From: Candidatus Hydrogenedentota bacterium
Lineage (GTDB): Bacteria; Hydrogenedentota; Hydrogenedentia; Hydrogenedentales; SLHB01
DNA: 59,864 nt
Assembly (NCBI GenBank): GCA_020849535.1
Contig: JADLGB010000185.1
Span: forward strand, 1-59,864
Direction: 5' to 3'
Positions 27,802 through 37,491 of this stretch are shown in pieces. A program made the position numbers and the translations under genes. The notes below the pieces were generated by a model that did not search any database, was not told the DNA's origin, and saw only the letters and a program-made list of their open reading frames with translations. How positions within the stretch are numbered: the stretch's first letter is position 1; each line of letters opens with the position of its first letter.

Positions 27802-27830
27802 CTTATAACACATAACATCCGGAGTGTCAA
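27802..27830 (-). promoter_or_regulatory. Strong sigma70-type promoter of the large CFI-box gene
   Basis: On the minus strand a perfect TTGACA (27825-27830) is followed by exactly 17 bases and then TATAAG (27802-27807, 5 of 6). Predicted transcription start is near 27795, giving a leader of about 260 nt before the GTG at 27535. No gene other than the large secreted protein can be its target. The next 180 bases to the transglycosylase stop show nothing else. Confidence 0.65.
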
Positions 27831-28010
27831 CAAACAAGGACTTCGCAATTCCCAGCATTACAGAAGGTTAAGCATGTGTTGCGCAATTCGCACGGGTGCA
27901 CTATTGCTAATTTTAGTCAACAATTTACCCTGGCGCGCCACACCCCCTTCTTATCGACCACTGCCCCCTCCCCCTGAACCCTTCCCCGCTAATTCCCCGC
28001 TCAAACTAAA

Positions 28011-30059
28011 CTATCTGGCCGCGGCCAGCCGTTGGTCCCCATTATATAGTGAATGGTAAGCCGCGTAGTTGCCCAGGACTTTCTTGACAAACCCCCGGGT
28101 CTCCTCAAAGGGAATAGCCTCAACAAAGGCCTCCATGTCGCTGGTTGGAGTCCTTTTTTTCCATTTCGCGACGTTTCCCGGCCCGGCATTGTACGAGGCA
28201 AGCGCGAATACGAGATTGGCGTCGTTGCGCTCAAGCATCCTCATGAGATAGTAAGCGCCCAGGCGTAGGGAATTCGCGGGGTGCGTCAGGTTCCCGCTAT
28301 GAGCGCCGCCCACGGCCGGTTCCACCCGGACCAGCCAGGACGCCGTCCCTGGCATAAGCTGCATGACGCCGGTCGCCCCGGCCGGCGAGACCACTCGAGA
28401 CTGGAAGACGCTCTCCTGACGTCCCACCGCGAGTATCAGGAAAGGGTCCAGACCGGTTTCACGGGCCGTGCATTGGACCAGTTCCCAGTACGCGCGGGGG
28501 TACATCACCCATAGCCGCTCCAAAGTGGGCGCGCCGTCCTTCACGCCCCAACCGGAAGCCTCTGCGACTTGGATGGCCATGGCCGTGAGGCCGGCATCCG
28601 CCAGCGCCCGGTAGCAGGGCCCCGGATCGGGACCTTTGACCATGCGCGGCACGAGTTCCAAGGCCTCCCACTCGGCCTCTTCGTATCCGTGGCTTGCGAA
28701 GAAGGTCAATCGCTGGAACCACGCCTCTTCGGAAAGCCCCGAGGGGTAGTCGGGCGAAGGCAGGTCTCCCAACGGCACCGGGCGGATGAAAGAGCGCCCT
28801 GCCGACACTCGCAGGTCCGTGGATGTCGTGACTTTCAGTTCATTCAGGCGTTCCACGGCGCGATGGGCGTAAAAATCGCCCACGAGCCTCGCCGCTTTGC
28901 CATACGCGGCGACAGCGCCATCCTGATCGCCCGCCGCCTCGCGCAAGCGCCCGGCTTCGAACAGCGCCTCCGCGGTCCTGGTTCCATTGGGATGCGCCTT
29001 GGCAAGGCTATCCAGGATTTCGATGGACGTGTCCGTCTTGTCAAGACGCCGGTAGAGGATCGCGGCCTCGATGAGCGCATCGTCAGCGAGTTTGTGCTCG
29101 GGACACACCTTGGCAAGGCGCAGGTAACTGCTTGCGGCCGCCTCGCGTCTGTCCTTGCCCGCGAGCCATTGCGCCAGCCACCAGAACGCGTCTCCCGTTT
29201 CCTCTGTCCCCGGATAGGCACTGGCCAGCTTGTCGAAAAGGGCAAGGTCGGGCTCACCTTTCGACGACGAAACCACGTCGCGCGATAGATAGACGAGCGC
29301 CAGGTTCGCCCAGGGCAACTCTTTGGGGAAGCGATGCACAACGGCTTCGAGCGCCTTCCGCCCCGCGCCGCCCTCGCCCCCGTGTTGGAGGCGGCCTTGT
29401 AGATAAAGGACCTGTGCCTCATGCCGCCCCTTGTCGAGCAACAAGGCGGGCGTCATGATCAGCATCAGCTTCTTGGCCTCGTGCGTATCCCCGGCGAGGA
29501 GATAGGCGTTCACCGCGTCGAGGCGCTGTCCAATATCGGGCGATGCCGCTAGGCGCTTGGCGGCATCGAGGCGCGTCTGGCGCTTGCGCGCGTCTCGCAG
29601 CAAGGCCAGGCACAGGGCATAGCCGTCGGCACGCGTCGCGTCCGTGGCGATCAGGCTGTCAGCGTAATCCCATTGGTAGGGTTCGAGGAATCGTGGGATC
29701 GCGGGAAGATTCAGAACGGAATCCAGCAGGGGCACGGCCTCACTCGGACGTTTGAGCGCCATGTACACGCGAGCCAGCTCGGCCTTCGCCATGCGATTCC
29801 ACGGCCCCGCGTCGAGCGAGTCCAGAAGCTTTTGAAGTTCCCCAGCAGCGCCCTCGCGATCACCGGCACGGCCCCGGCACATGGCGGACCTCACGCGGGC
29901 ATACGGCGCGAGCAGGGGATCCTCCTCGGCGCACGCCTCATAGAGAGGCAGGGCGTCCGCGTAATGCCCCTTGGTTTCCGCTTCGCGCGCCTTGAGGTAC
30001 GCCTCCTCTCCGGGAAACGCACCCAACCACAGGGCACCCGCCACCAGCAACGAAATCAC
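28011..30059 (-). CDS. slt: Slt-type soluble lytic murein transglycosylase with TPR-like region
   Basis: A 682-residue exported protein: a short signal peptide (MISLLVAGALWLGAFPG), then about 450 residues of TPR-like alpha helices, then a C-terminal SLT domain. The SLT domain has the catalytic Glu in GRQESVFQSR, followed by SPAGATGVMQLMP, the LRLGAYYLMRML helix and ALASYNAGPGNVAKW. It cleaves the MurNAc-GlcNAc bond of peptidoglycan with formation of 1,6-anhydro ends, in the periplasm. Start GTG has AGGAG ten bases upstream. It stands alone; the gene upstream on the same strand ends 74 nt away. Confidence 0.93.
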   Translation of the reverse strand: MISLLVAGALWLGAFPGEEAYLKAREAETKGHYADALPLYEACAEEDPLLAPYARVRSAMCRGRAGDREGAAGELQKLLDSLDAGPWNRMAKAELARVYMALKRPSEAVPLLDSVLNLPAIPRFLEPYQWDYADSLIATDATRADGYALCLALLRDARKRQTRLDAAKRLAASPDIGQRLDAVNAYLLAGDTHEAKKLMLIMTPALLLDKGRHEAQVLYLQGRLQHGGEGGAGRKALEAVVHRFPKELPWANLALVYLSRDVVSSSKGEPDLALFDKLASAYPGTEETGDAFWWLAQWLAGKDRREAAASSYLRLAKVCPEHKLADDALIEAAILYRRLDKTDTSIEILDSLAKAHPNGTRTAEALFEAGRLREAAGDQDGAVAAYGKAARLVGDFYAHRAVERLNELKVTTSTDLRVSAGRSFIRPVPLGDLPSPDYPSGLSEEAWFQRLTFFASHGYEEAEWEALELVPRMVKGPDPGPCYRALADAGLTAMAIQVAEASGWGVKDGAPTLERLWVMYPRAYWELVQCTARETGLDPFLILAVGRQESVFQSRVVSPAGATGVMQLMPGTASWLVRVEPAVGGAHSGNLTHPANSLRLGAYYLMRMLERNDANLVFALASYNAGPGNVAKWKKRTPTSDMEAFVEAIPFEETRGFVKKVLGNYAAYHSLYNGDQRLAAAR

Positions 30060-30133
30060 CGTCTATCCGCTCCTGCGCAATCGTTGAGGATCAGTACAAG
30101 CCCTGGGTCATCCTAACACGTTTCCCGATTCGG

Positions 30134-31120
30134 CTATTTCGGCACGCGGACCGGTTTGCCGGTAGCGGCCGACGTCCACGCGGCTTCCGTGACCTCGATG
30201 GTGCGCAGCCCGCATTCGGGCGGAGTCTGCGGCACATCCCTGCCCTGAATCGCATCGATGAAGTTGGCATCTGGATTCTTTGCGTATTTCGGCAGCTTAA
30301 CCTTGACAGGCTTGCCATGGGCGTCGAGGTGGATCAGGCCGAGTCCCTGACGCAGATAGAAGGCTCCCTTGCTGCCCACGATGGAGTGATCCTCGTACCA
30401 GCCCGGCGCGTTCCCGATAATCGACATGCTGCCCAGGGCGCCATTCTGAAACTTCATGCTGAGCGTCGCGTTGATGTCCACCTCGCCCCCGAAGTTCTCC
30501 TGCTTGGCGAACACCTCGGTCACCTTCATGCCCGTCACCCACATCACGATGTCGATGAGGTGGCTGCCCGAATCGTTCAACTGCCCCCCGCCCGATAGCG
30601 CCAGCTTCTGCCGCCACGTGCCCTTGGTGAGGCGCAACCACTCCTGCGATTGAATGGCTTGCACGAATTGAATCTCGCCCAGCGCGCCCTTGGCGATCTG
30701 CTCGCGCATGTAGCGAAACTGTGGATCGAAATGGCGCTGGTAGGAAATCATCAAGACCCGCTTGGCCTTGGCCGCCTGCTGGATTAACGCCTTCGCATGC
30801 TGAATGGTGCAGGTCATCGGCTTCTCGGACAGCACGTGAATGCCCTTGGACAAGCAGGTGCTGATCTGCTCGTAGTGCACGGTGTGCGGGCTCTGCACCA
30901 CCACGCCGTCCAGCGTCTCGCGCGACAGCATGACCTTGTAGTCCTTGTAGACGGGCAGTTCCTTGGAGTCTGGGCAATGTGTGTAAATCCGCTCCAACGA
31001 CTTCTTGTTAGGCTCGTTCAGCGCGACCACCTCGGCCTTACCGGTAGCCTGCAACCGCTTGAAGTGGCCTATCGAAATCCCCCCGGCCCCGATGAACCCA
31101 ATGCGCAACTTCTTCGCCAT
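30134..31120 (-). CDS. Gfo/Idh/MocA family NAD(P)-dependent oxidoreductase
   Basis: A 328-residue protein. The N-terminal Rossmann fold has GFIGAGGISIGHF; the EKP motif is present as SEKPM near residue 98. The C-terminal alpha/beta domain has SYQRHFDPQF and the substrate/catalytic segment GGGQLNDSGSHLIDIVMW with the DxxxH pair. Family members oxidise sugars, inositols or related polyols; the substrate cannot be told. No signal peptide. Start ATG follows a strong GGAGGAGAGG. Many paralogues of this family are usual in PVC-like and Hydrogenedentota genomes, but this one has no sugar-pathway neighbours. Confidence 0.93.
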   Translation of the reverse strand: MAKKLRIGFIGAGGISIGHFKRLQATGKAEVVALNEPNKKSLERIYTHCPDSKELPVYKDYKVMLSRETLDGVVVQSPHTVHYEQISTCLSKGIHVLSEKPMTCTIQHAKALIQQAAKAKRVLMISYQRHFDPQFRYMREQIAKGALGEIQFVQAIQSQEWLRLTKGTWRQKLALSGGGQLNDSGSHLIDIVMWVTGMKVTEVFAKQENFGGEVDINATLSMKFQNGALGSMSIIGNAPGWYEDHSIVGSKGAFYLRQGLGLIHLDAHGKPVKVKLPKYAKNPDANFIDAIQGRDVPQTPPECGLRTIEVTEAAWTSAATGKPVRVPK

Positions 31121-31219
31121 GAAACCTCTCCTCCCGTGTTGTAACGACCCCCGAAGGCAGATCGAAGAACCATGCTAATGATGGTCCAGGAACAAGTCAA
31201 AGACTTGGATAGGATCAAC

Positions 31220-33541
31220 TCACGATTTCTGAAAGAGGCCGCGCAAGCCTCCCGCGAGCATCAAGACCAGTGTGAGCAATCCGATCGCGACACCCGCGTA
31301 CAACGCAATCGGACGATACCGGAACTCGATGACGCAGGGACCCTGCGGCGTGACCACGCCCCGGAAGAGTCCATTCACCTTCAGGATCGGTTGCCGCTTT
31401 CCGTCGACGGTGGCACTCCAGCCCGGAGCAAAACTGTCGGCCAGCACGGTAATGCCCGATTGAGGTGCGTTGACACGAATGATCACATGCTCGGGTCTCA
31501 GGTCTTCCACCGAACAGGTCGCGTCGCGCAACGACGGTGTCGATTCGCTCACCGCGGGCGGACTCGCGGCAAGTTGGCCGATTCCATCCGACAGCGCATC
31601 CACCACGCACGAGCGTGTCAGGTCGAAGGCCGGATCGGCCAGCGCATCGATTGCAGCCTGCATGCCCACGGTGACCCGCCAGGATGGCACCCAGTACGCC
31701 CGGGGCAATGCGTCTTCGTTGACATACAGGCGCAGGCCGCTCGGGGCCGGCACCTCGCGAAGGCGTGGACCGCGCGCGCCCCAGCCGCCCCCATACAACG
31801 CGCCCTGCGGCGACACGAGAATCGCCCGGACTGCCATGGTGTTCACGAGTTGGGGCAAGGGCGACTCGGAGGTCAGGCTGTTGCCGGAGCCACGCGCGAG
31901 CGGCGACGCGGGCCCCGCCATGCGATCCCACCACAAAGTCTGCTCGCGTGTGAGAGGGAAGAGAGTACCGCCGCCCAGGTTGACCGGATAGACCATCGCC
32001 AGGTTGGGTGTCAGGGCCGTGTCGAGGTCACGGGCCGAAAGCAAAGCGCGAGACCCCAGTGTCTGCTCGCGTAATTCACTGAGGGCCGGCGCGAAGCGGC
32101 CGTAGCACGCCGGGGCATCCTGACGCGGATGCCGGTAAATATTCTTGCTCGCAACCGTCAGGTCCACGACGAGCAGCAGGGCGAACCCCACGCCGCACAG
32201 GGGCGCGCACCAGCGCGTTCGGAACAGCAACAACAGAAGGAATATGGCGACAAATGGGACTACGTACTGCCGGACGTCCGCGCCGAACGCCCATATCATC
32301 ACGGCCGCCGCGATCAGGACGGCGCTTGCGGGAAGCCACACAGGCCGGGCGCGAAAGGTGCTGCGCGGCGTGAGCAGGCGGTCCGCCCCCAGTGCGGTCA
32401 GTACCGCCACGCAGAACACGAGCGGGTAGAAGAAGGCCAAACGCGGGAAACCGAAGGGCATGCGCATGTCGCCGGCGTTGGACACAAGCGCGAATCCAGC
32501 CGCGGCCAACAGGAAGAACGCAACTTCGCGCTTGCGATGACGGTGAAACAGCGCGGCCGGTACCAGCAAAAGCGGGATGATCCCCACGTAGGCGATGCGC
32601 GGCATTGTGCCCGCCGACGGTGTCAGAAGCTGGGCAAGCAACTCTCGGGACGCCACGGGGGCCTCGGCCGCAATGTTGAAATTCCATAGCGCCTCGATGG
32701 GCTTATCCAACTGGAGGGCCCACACCGCCGTGGGAATCCACTGCACCGCGGCCACGCCCGCGGCCACAGCGACCATGAGTAGGATGCCCCGCGCCCGCCG
32801 AAGCAAGGACGGCGGTTGCTTCTCATCCGCGGAAGGGAACACGGTCATCTGAAGCCGGTACGCAAGGATCAAGAACAGTGCCGCGATGACCACGGCATAG
32901 GACCCGCTGAGAATGAGCAGGCCCGTGCCAATGCCCGCGAGCGTCGCGGCGCCGCGATCGAAGCGGGAGGCATACTCCCGCACCGCCCACATCACAAAAG
33001 GTGTCCACACGAGCGCATCGGCCATCCACGGGCGCGACATGGCGGCCGCGGAAGCGCCGCAGAAGGCATACACGATGCCCCCAATCAACGCGGGGACATA
33101 CCCCACCCCCACCGCTCGCGCAAATAACGCGAAAAAGAGCCCCATGAGAAACAAGCACAGAAACGCGTGCAGAGCCAAGGCCTTGCCGGTGGGGAAGAAC
33201 AGGAACACCGCGTTCAGCGGTTGAAACAAACCGAGGCGCGGGTCCGTGTGCAACGGGACGCCGCAATGCAGCCGGGGGTTCCATCGTGGGAATGCGCCGC
33301 GCACGTCCGGCACACCGTCCGGTTCCCGTTCCGCCGTACCGCGCAATCTCGTGTAGGCATAGTCGAATGCGGGATAGACGTATTGGTAAAGGTCGCTGTT
33401 TTCGTAAGCGTCGCCGACACTGCCTTGGCGCGTTTCAGTTCCATTCCAGAACGTCGGGCTCAGCACGATAAACGACGCCGCGATCAGGAACAGCGGCATG
33501 AGTGCGTAGCGGTATTGCGGCGCTGGTTCCGGAGCAGTCAC
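31220..33541 (-). CDS. YfhO-like polytopic membrane protein
   Basis: A 773-residue protein with about 12 hydrophobic segments over residues 1-460 and again at the very end (about 750-770). Hallmarks of the YfhO family are the first periplasmic loop with PRWNPRLHCGVPLHTD and PLNAVF, and the C-terminal DSFAPGWSATVDGKRQPILK followed by NGLFRGV and IEFRYRP. Family members resemble GT-C-fold glycosyltransferases and are tied to surface-polymer glycosylation in a few species; the reaction here is unknown. Start GTG has AGGA 11 bases upstream. It lies 99 nt upstream of the oxidoreductase gene on the same strand. Confidence 0.85.
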   Translation of the reverse strand: MTAPEPAPQYRYALMPLFLIAASFIVLSPTFWNGTETRQGSVGDAYENSDLYQYVYPAFDYAYTRLRGTAEREPDGVPDVRGAFPRWNPRLHCGVPLHTDPRLGLFQPLNAVFLFFPTGKALALHAFLCLFLMGLFFALFARAVGVGYVPALIGGIVYAFCGASAAAMSRPWMADALVWTPFVMWAVREYASRFDRGAATLAGIGTGLLILSGSYAVVIAALFLILAYRLQMTVFPSADEKQPPSLLRRARGILLMVAVAAGVAAVQWIPTAVWALQLDKPIEALWNFNIAAEAPVASRELLAQLLTPSAGTMPRIAYVGIIPLLLVPAALFHRHRKREVAFFLLAAAGFALVSNAGDMRMPFGFPRLAFFYPLVFCVAVLTALGADRLLTPRSTFRARPVWLPASAVLIAAAVMIWAFGADVRQYVVPFVAIFLLLLLFRTRWCAPLCGVGFALLLVVDLTVASKNIYRHPRQDAPACYGRFAPALSELREQTLGSRALLSARDLDTALTPNLAMVYPVNLGGGTLFPLTREQTLWWDRMAGPASPLARGSGNSLTSESPLPQLVNTMAVRAILVSPQGALYGGGWGARGPRLREVPAPSGLRLYVNEDALPRAYWVPSWRVTVGMQAAIDALADPAFDLTRSCVVDALSDGIGQLAASPPAVSESTPSLRDATCSVEDLRPEHVIIRVNAPQSGITVLADSFAPGWSATVDGKRQPILKVNGLFRGVVTPQGPCVIEFRYRPIALYAGVAIGLLTLVLMLAGGLRGLFQKS

Positions 33542-33928
33542 TCGATATCAATCCTACTGTTCTCTGGGTATCCTGCCACGTGCCAAGGTGGTCCCCAGCG
33601 GCAGTGCCCCTACGCCGCCTGCCCTCCCCAACGCGAGGCGAAGTGCACTGGCAAGACGCACGCAACCCGCTTCGCAACGCGCATGCCGCATCGTAGCACC
33701 CGCGGCGCGCCCCAGTCCATTTCGTGGTGTGCACGCTTAGTATCTTGAATCCCCGCGTAGTTCTGTCTCATTCAACTGCCGGATTCGGGGCTGAACCGCA
33801 TTACGGGACCAGAACAAGACACCGGCGAGGCAAGGAAGACACCAATTCATGGGCAAGACGCCCGTTACGATCAGTCCTCACGATTGCAGTTCACTTGGCG
33901 ACAGGTGTGGCTGTGCCCTTCATGTCGA
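33542..33928. other. Intergenic stretch, no gene seen
   Basis: About 390 bases between the HD-GYP gene end and the YfhO-like gene start. Open frames here are short, lack ribosome sites and resemble no family. I see no convincing promoter pair, terminator or repeat. Confidence 0.4.
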
Positions 33929-34861
33929 CTATTGGCCGGAATACCGCTCTATAATCGCCGCGCCCATCTCTTTGTGTTGGTCAAGACCCGACTCTATAAC
34001 CTGGTCGTACAGAGTTCCGGCAATGGGCAGAAATGCGTCGAGGAAGTCCGGGTCGAAACTCGTGCCTCGTTCTTTTTCCATGACTTCAAGTGCTTGGTTA
34101 AGAGACATCGCGTCCTTGTATGGCCGGCTCGATACCAGCGCATCGAAGACATCCACTATCGAGAAGATTCGCGCTTCAATGGGAATGTCTCCCGCTCCCG
34201 TGCCATCGGGGTACCCCGTACCATCAAACTTCTCGTGGTGAAAACGGACCACCCGCGCCGCTCCTTGAAGCCATTCCGAACTGGCGACGATGTCGTAGCC
34301 GTGAAGTACGTGCTTTTGCATTTCAAGCCGCTCTTTGTCCGTGAAGCAGCCCGGCTTGAGTAATATGTTGTCGGGCACTCCAATCTTGCCGACGTCGTGC
34401 AAGAAGGCGCCCATAAACAACCCCCAAACCAACTTGGGAGCCACCTTGGCTGCTTCTGCAAGGCGGACCGCCATTATTGCGACCCTTAGATTGTGCTCGC
34501 CGGTGTCCTGATCTCGCATTGCCACTACGTTGCCAAGAATCACCAGCAACTCCACGTGCGCCATTTGAAGCTCCACAAGGAGGGCGAGTACGTGCCGGAC
34601 AGATATGACGATGATGGGACATAGCAGAAACGTGACGGTCAAGAAGATGACGAAAGGCATCTCGTTAATCCGTGGGAACAGATACCTGAGGTACTCAAGA
34701 AGGACGGAACCAACCAATACGAACCCGAGAACGGCCAACCCGAGTCGCCAGAGAATGCGCTTCCAGAGGTTGCGGTTGAGGGAGCGGCTCAGCGTCGTCT
34801 GGATTCTCTGGGCCAGACGTTCTTCATAGGCTAGGTACGCGCCGTGGCTGTGTATATTCAT
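33929..34861 (-). CDS. Membrane-bound HD-GYP cyclic-di-GMP phosphodiesterase
   Basis: The protein (310 residues from ATG 34861) has two membrane helices (about 40-60 and 68-88), a short helical linker and an HD-GYP domain. Diagnostic residues are all present: HDVGK at 155-159, HH at 208-209, DGTGYP ending at 218, and DVFDALVSSRPYK. Such enzymes hydrolyse cyclic-di-GMP to pGpG or GMP at a metal centre. I prefer ATG 34861 because GGAG lies nine bases upstream; the frame stays open to a GTG at 34990 that would overlap the kinase stop. Last gene of the STAS-regulator-kinase operon. Confidence 0.92.
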   Translation of the reverse strand: MNIHSHGAYLAYEERLAQRIQTTLSRSLNRNLWKRILWRLGLAVLGFVLVGSVLLEYLRYLFPRINEMPFVIFLTVTFLLCPIIVISVRHVLALLVELQMAHVELLVILGNVVAMRDQDTGEHNLRVAIMAVRLAEAAKVAPKLVWGLFMGAFLHDVGKIGVPDNILLKPGCFTDKERLEMQKHVLHGYDIVASSEWLQGAARVVRFHHEKFDGTGYPDGTGAGDIPIEARIFSIVDVFDALVSSRPYKDAMSLNQALEVMEKERGTSFDPDFLDAFLPIAGTLYDQVIESGLDQHKEMGAAIIERYSGQ

Positions 34862-34983
34862 TATTCTTGGCTCCGAGCAGGTGCTCATTAAGAGTCTCGG
34901 GCATTCGAGCGTAAGTTTCATGAGCCTCTTGTCTTTGTCGTTTATGCTTCTCTTCTTCTCCGCGAAGTCAGAAACAGAAGAAC

Positions 34984-37464
34984 CTAACACTTATCCGCAC
35001 AGCTCGTGGCATGAACAACCCCCTGTCCCGCATCAAGCGCTTCCCGCACGGCGCGCAGGAGTTGCGCGTTCGTGTACGGCTTCGTGATGAGCCGGAGTTC
35101 TTCTTTGATGACAAAATCCGTATGAATGCCGGTCTCGCTGTAGCCGCTGCTAAACAAGAACCGGATTCGCGGGCACCTCGCGTGGATGTAATCCATCACT
35201 TCCCGGCCATTGAGCCCGAGCATCATCACGTCGAGGAGTGCCAGCTCAATATGCTCTCCGTTCTCTTCAAAGACTTGTATGGCTTCCTCGCCATCGCATG
35301 CCGTCAAAATGGTGTAGCCTGCGTTCTGCAACATGCGGCTGACCGAATTCCGAACCATCTCATTGTCTTCGGCCATGAGGATGGTCTCTGTACCGCCCAC
35401 GGGAGCTTCCTCCCGCTTCGCAGCAACCGAATCTGCGCTCCGCTCGCTGGCGGGGAAGTAGAGCTTAAATTCGGTGCCTCTGCCAGGTTCGCTGTAGACA
35501 TGGATAAAGCCGCCATGCTGTTTAACGATACCTTCGACCATCGCCAGTCCAAGGCCCGTTCCTTGTCCCACCTCTTTTGTGGTGAAGAACGGTTCGAAGA
35601 TGTGTGCCAGTGTCTTTTCATCCATGCCTTGGCCCGTGTCCGTCAAGGCGCACAACACGTACGGGCCTGGTTGCGCCGAAGGGTGGTCGCGGCAATACTC
35701 ATCGCCGATGAAAACGTTTTCCGTCGCGATGGCGAGTGTTCCACCAGTGGGCATGGCGTCGCGCGCATTCACGCATAGGTTCACTAGCACTTGTTCTATC
35801 TGGCCTTTGTCCACGCGAACTGTCGCCGGGCCTTTGCCGGGAACGAAACGCAGATCGATGTGCTCCCCTATGACGCGATTGATCAGCTTCAAGACGCCGC
35901 CAACGAGATCGTTCAGGTCCAGGTTCGCGGGCTGTATGACCTGCCGGCGGCCGAAGGCCAAGAGCTGCCTTGTCAAATCCGCCGCTCGAGTGGCAGCCTC
36001 TGAGATGGAATTGAACGCCTCACGATAGACGGTATCCTCACTTAGACCATCCTGTAGCACGTCCAAATACCCGAGGATGACTTGCAGGAAATTGTTGAAG
36101 TCGTGCGCGACTCCTCCCGCCAGTTGGCCCACTGCTTCCATCTTCTGCGCTTGCCTCAACTGCGCCTCCAGCTTTTCCTTCTCCTCCGCTGCCCGTTTGC
36201 GCGTGGTGACGTCTCGGAAATACCAGATGCGGCCATAGTATCGCCCGTCCGGCCCGAACATCGGTGCCGAGTAGCGGTCAAAGACCCGGCCATCTGCCAA
36301 TAGAAGTTCATCCTGGCTGGTTTCTTGCCTGTGCTCGTAGAGGTATTGAACGCGTAGCTGAAACGATTGGGGATCCGCCATTTGGGCCGTCACGTATTGC
36401 AGGACCGGCTCGTCGACTCTGTCTTCAATGAGCTTCGCCGGGATGCCCCACATCTCCACGAACCGCCGGTTGTACGAAAGGATGCGGGTTTGTTCATCTA
36501 CCACTAGGATGCCATCGACTGAGGCTTCCTGTTGTGCGGAAAGGAGGACGTTTCTGAACTGCAGTTCCTCTTCCGCCCGTTTGCGCTCGGTAATGTCGTT
36601 CCCGATGCTCAGTATCCCGATGCATTGGCCTTGGTCATCGAAGATGGGCTTGTTGGTCCATAGCACCCAAACTCGTGTACCGTCCTTGCATATGTTCTCG
36701 TTTTCGTTGCTCGCGTACCGTTCCGGATGGATCTCGAGATCAAGGGTCATCTGTAGAAGGTCTCTTCCCCCGGATTCCGTGGCGGGAACGATGGTTCCAA
36801 CCACGTTCCGTCCGATGATTTCTTCCGGCGAGAATCCGAAGAAACGGGAAGCGTATTCGTTGAAGAATGTAACGACTCCTGTTCGGTCCATCCAAAGAAT
36901 GATGCTGTTCGCATTCTCTACAAGTTCCCGATACTTCTTTTCATTCTTGCGCAGCGCCTGCTCCATTTGCTTGCGCTCAGAGATATCCGTGACCGTGAAA
37001 ATGATGTCTGAGGAAGGATCCAAGTGATGTACACGCGTGGCAGACACTACAGCGTTGATGAGCGAGCCGTCCTTGCGTACCAAGCTCGTCTCAACACTCG
37101 CGGTTCCGGTTCCGGCGATCCCCAGCAAAAGGGCTTGACGCGCACTCTGAAATTCGGAATCTCCTTGGAAGAGGATTCGATAACTCAGCCCCCGCGTCTC
37201 CTCGTGCGAATAGCCGGTCAGACGGACCATCTGGTCGTTCTCCCAGATCATCTTCCCGTCTCGCGTAACACCCACACCGAATGGAACGGCCCGAAGAATG
37301 CCGCACAGCATCTGTTCCGTGTCGTCCTCTCCCGCTTGGGATCGCGCATGTTCTCCGTTGTTGCGCGCGATCTCCCGGATCGCCCCAAGACGGCCCGGCT
37401 CGTCGAAGATTGGACTTGTTCGGCAATAAGCGTCGCACGCCATCTCTCTACCTATGAAACTCAT
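34984..37464 (-). CDS. PAS-domain hybrid histidine kinase with C-terminal receiver
   Basis: An 826-residue cytoplasmic protein; no membrane helix is seen. Domains in order: PAS about 52-165, PAS about 172-295, PAS about 305-425, HisKA with phospho-His454 in VAHDFNNFLQ, HATPase_c with N566 (NLCVNARDA), DTGQGMD, FEPFFTTK and GTGLGLA, then a receiver with AEDNE, phospho-acceptor D745 (LLDVMM), SSGYS and KPYT. The PAS pieces end with the typical DITERK motifs. Start ATG has GAGGAGG eight bases upstream. The first 50 residues contain five cysteines/charged residues but no known domain. It lies between a response regulator and the HD-GYP gene. Confidence 0.95.
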   Translation of the reverse strand: MSFIGREMACDAYCRTSPIFDEPGRLGAIREIARNNGEHARSQAGEDDTEQMLCGILRAVPFGVGVTRDGKMIWENDQMVRLTGYSHEETRGLSYRILFQGDSEFQSARQALLLGIAGTGTASVETSLVRKDGSLINAVVSATRVHHLDPSSDIIFTVTDISERKQMEQALRKNEKKYRELVENANSIILWMDRTGVVTFFNEYASRFFGFSPEEIIGRNVVGTIVPATESGGRDLLQMTLDLEIHPERYASNENENICKDGTRVWVLWTNKPIFDDQGQCIGILSIGNDITERKRAEEELQFRNVLLSAQQEASVDGILVVDEQTRILSYNRRFVEMWGIPAKLIEDRVDEPVLQYVTAQMADPQSFQLRVQYLYEHRQETSQDELLLADGRVFDRYSAPMFGPDGRYYGRIWYFRDVTTRKRAAEEKEKLEAQLRQAQKMEAVGQLAGGVAHDFNNFLQVILGYLDVLQDGLSEDTVYREAFNSISEAATRAADLTRQLLAFGRRQVIQPANLDLNDLVGGVLKLINRVIGEHIDLRFVPGKGPATVRVDKGQIEQVLVNLCVNARDAMPTGGTLAIATENVFIGDEYCRDHPSAQPGPYVLCALTDTGQGMDEKTLAHIFEPFFTTKEVGQGTGLGLAMVEGIVKQHGGFIHVYSEPGRGTEFKLYFPASERSADSVAAKREEAPVGGTETILMAEDNEMVRNSVSRMLQNAGYTILTACDGEEAIQVFEENGEHIELALLDVMMLGLNGREVMDYIHARCPRIRFLFSSGYSETGIHTDFVIKEELRLITKPYTNAQLLRAVREALDAGQGVVHATSCADKC

Positions 37465-37491
37465 GGACGTAGCCTCCTCGGCTTTTGACAG

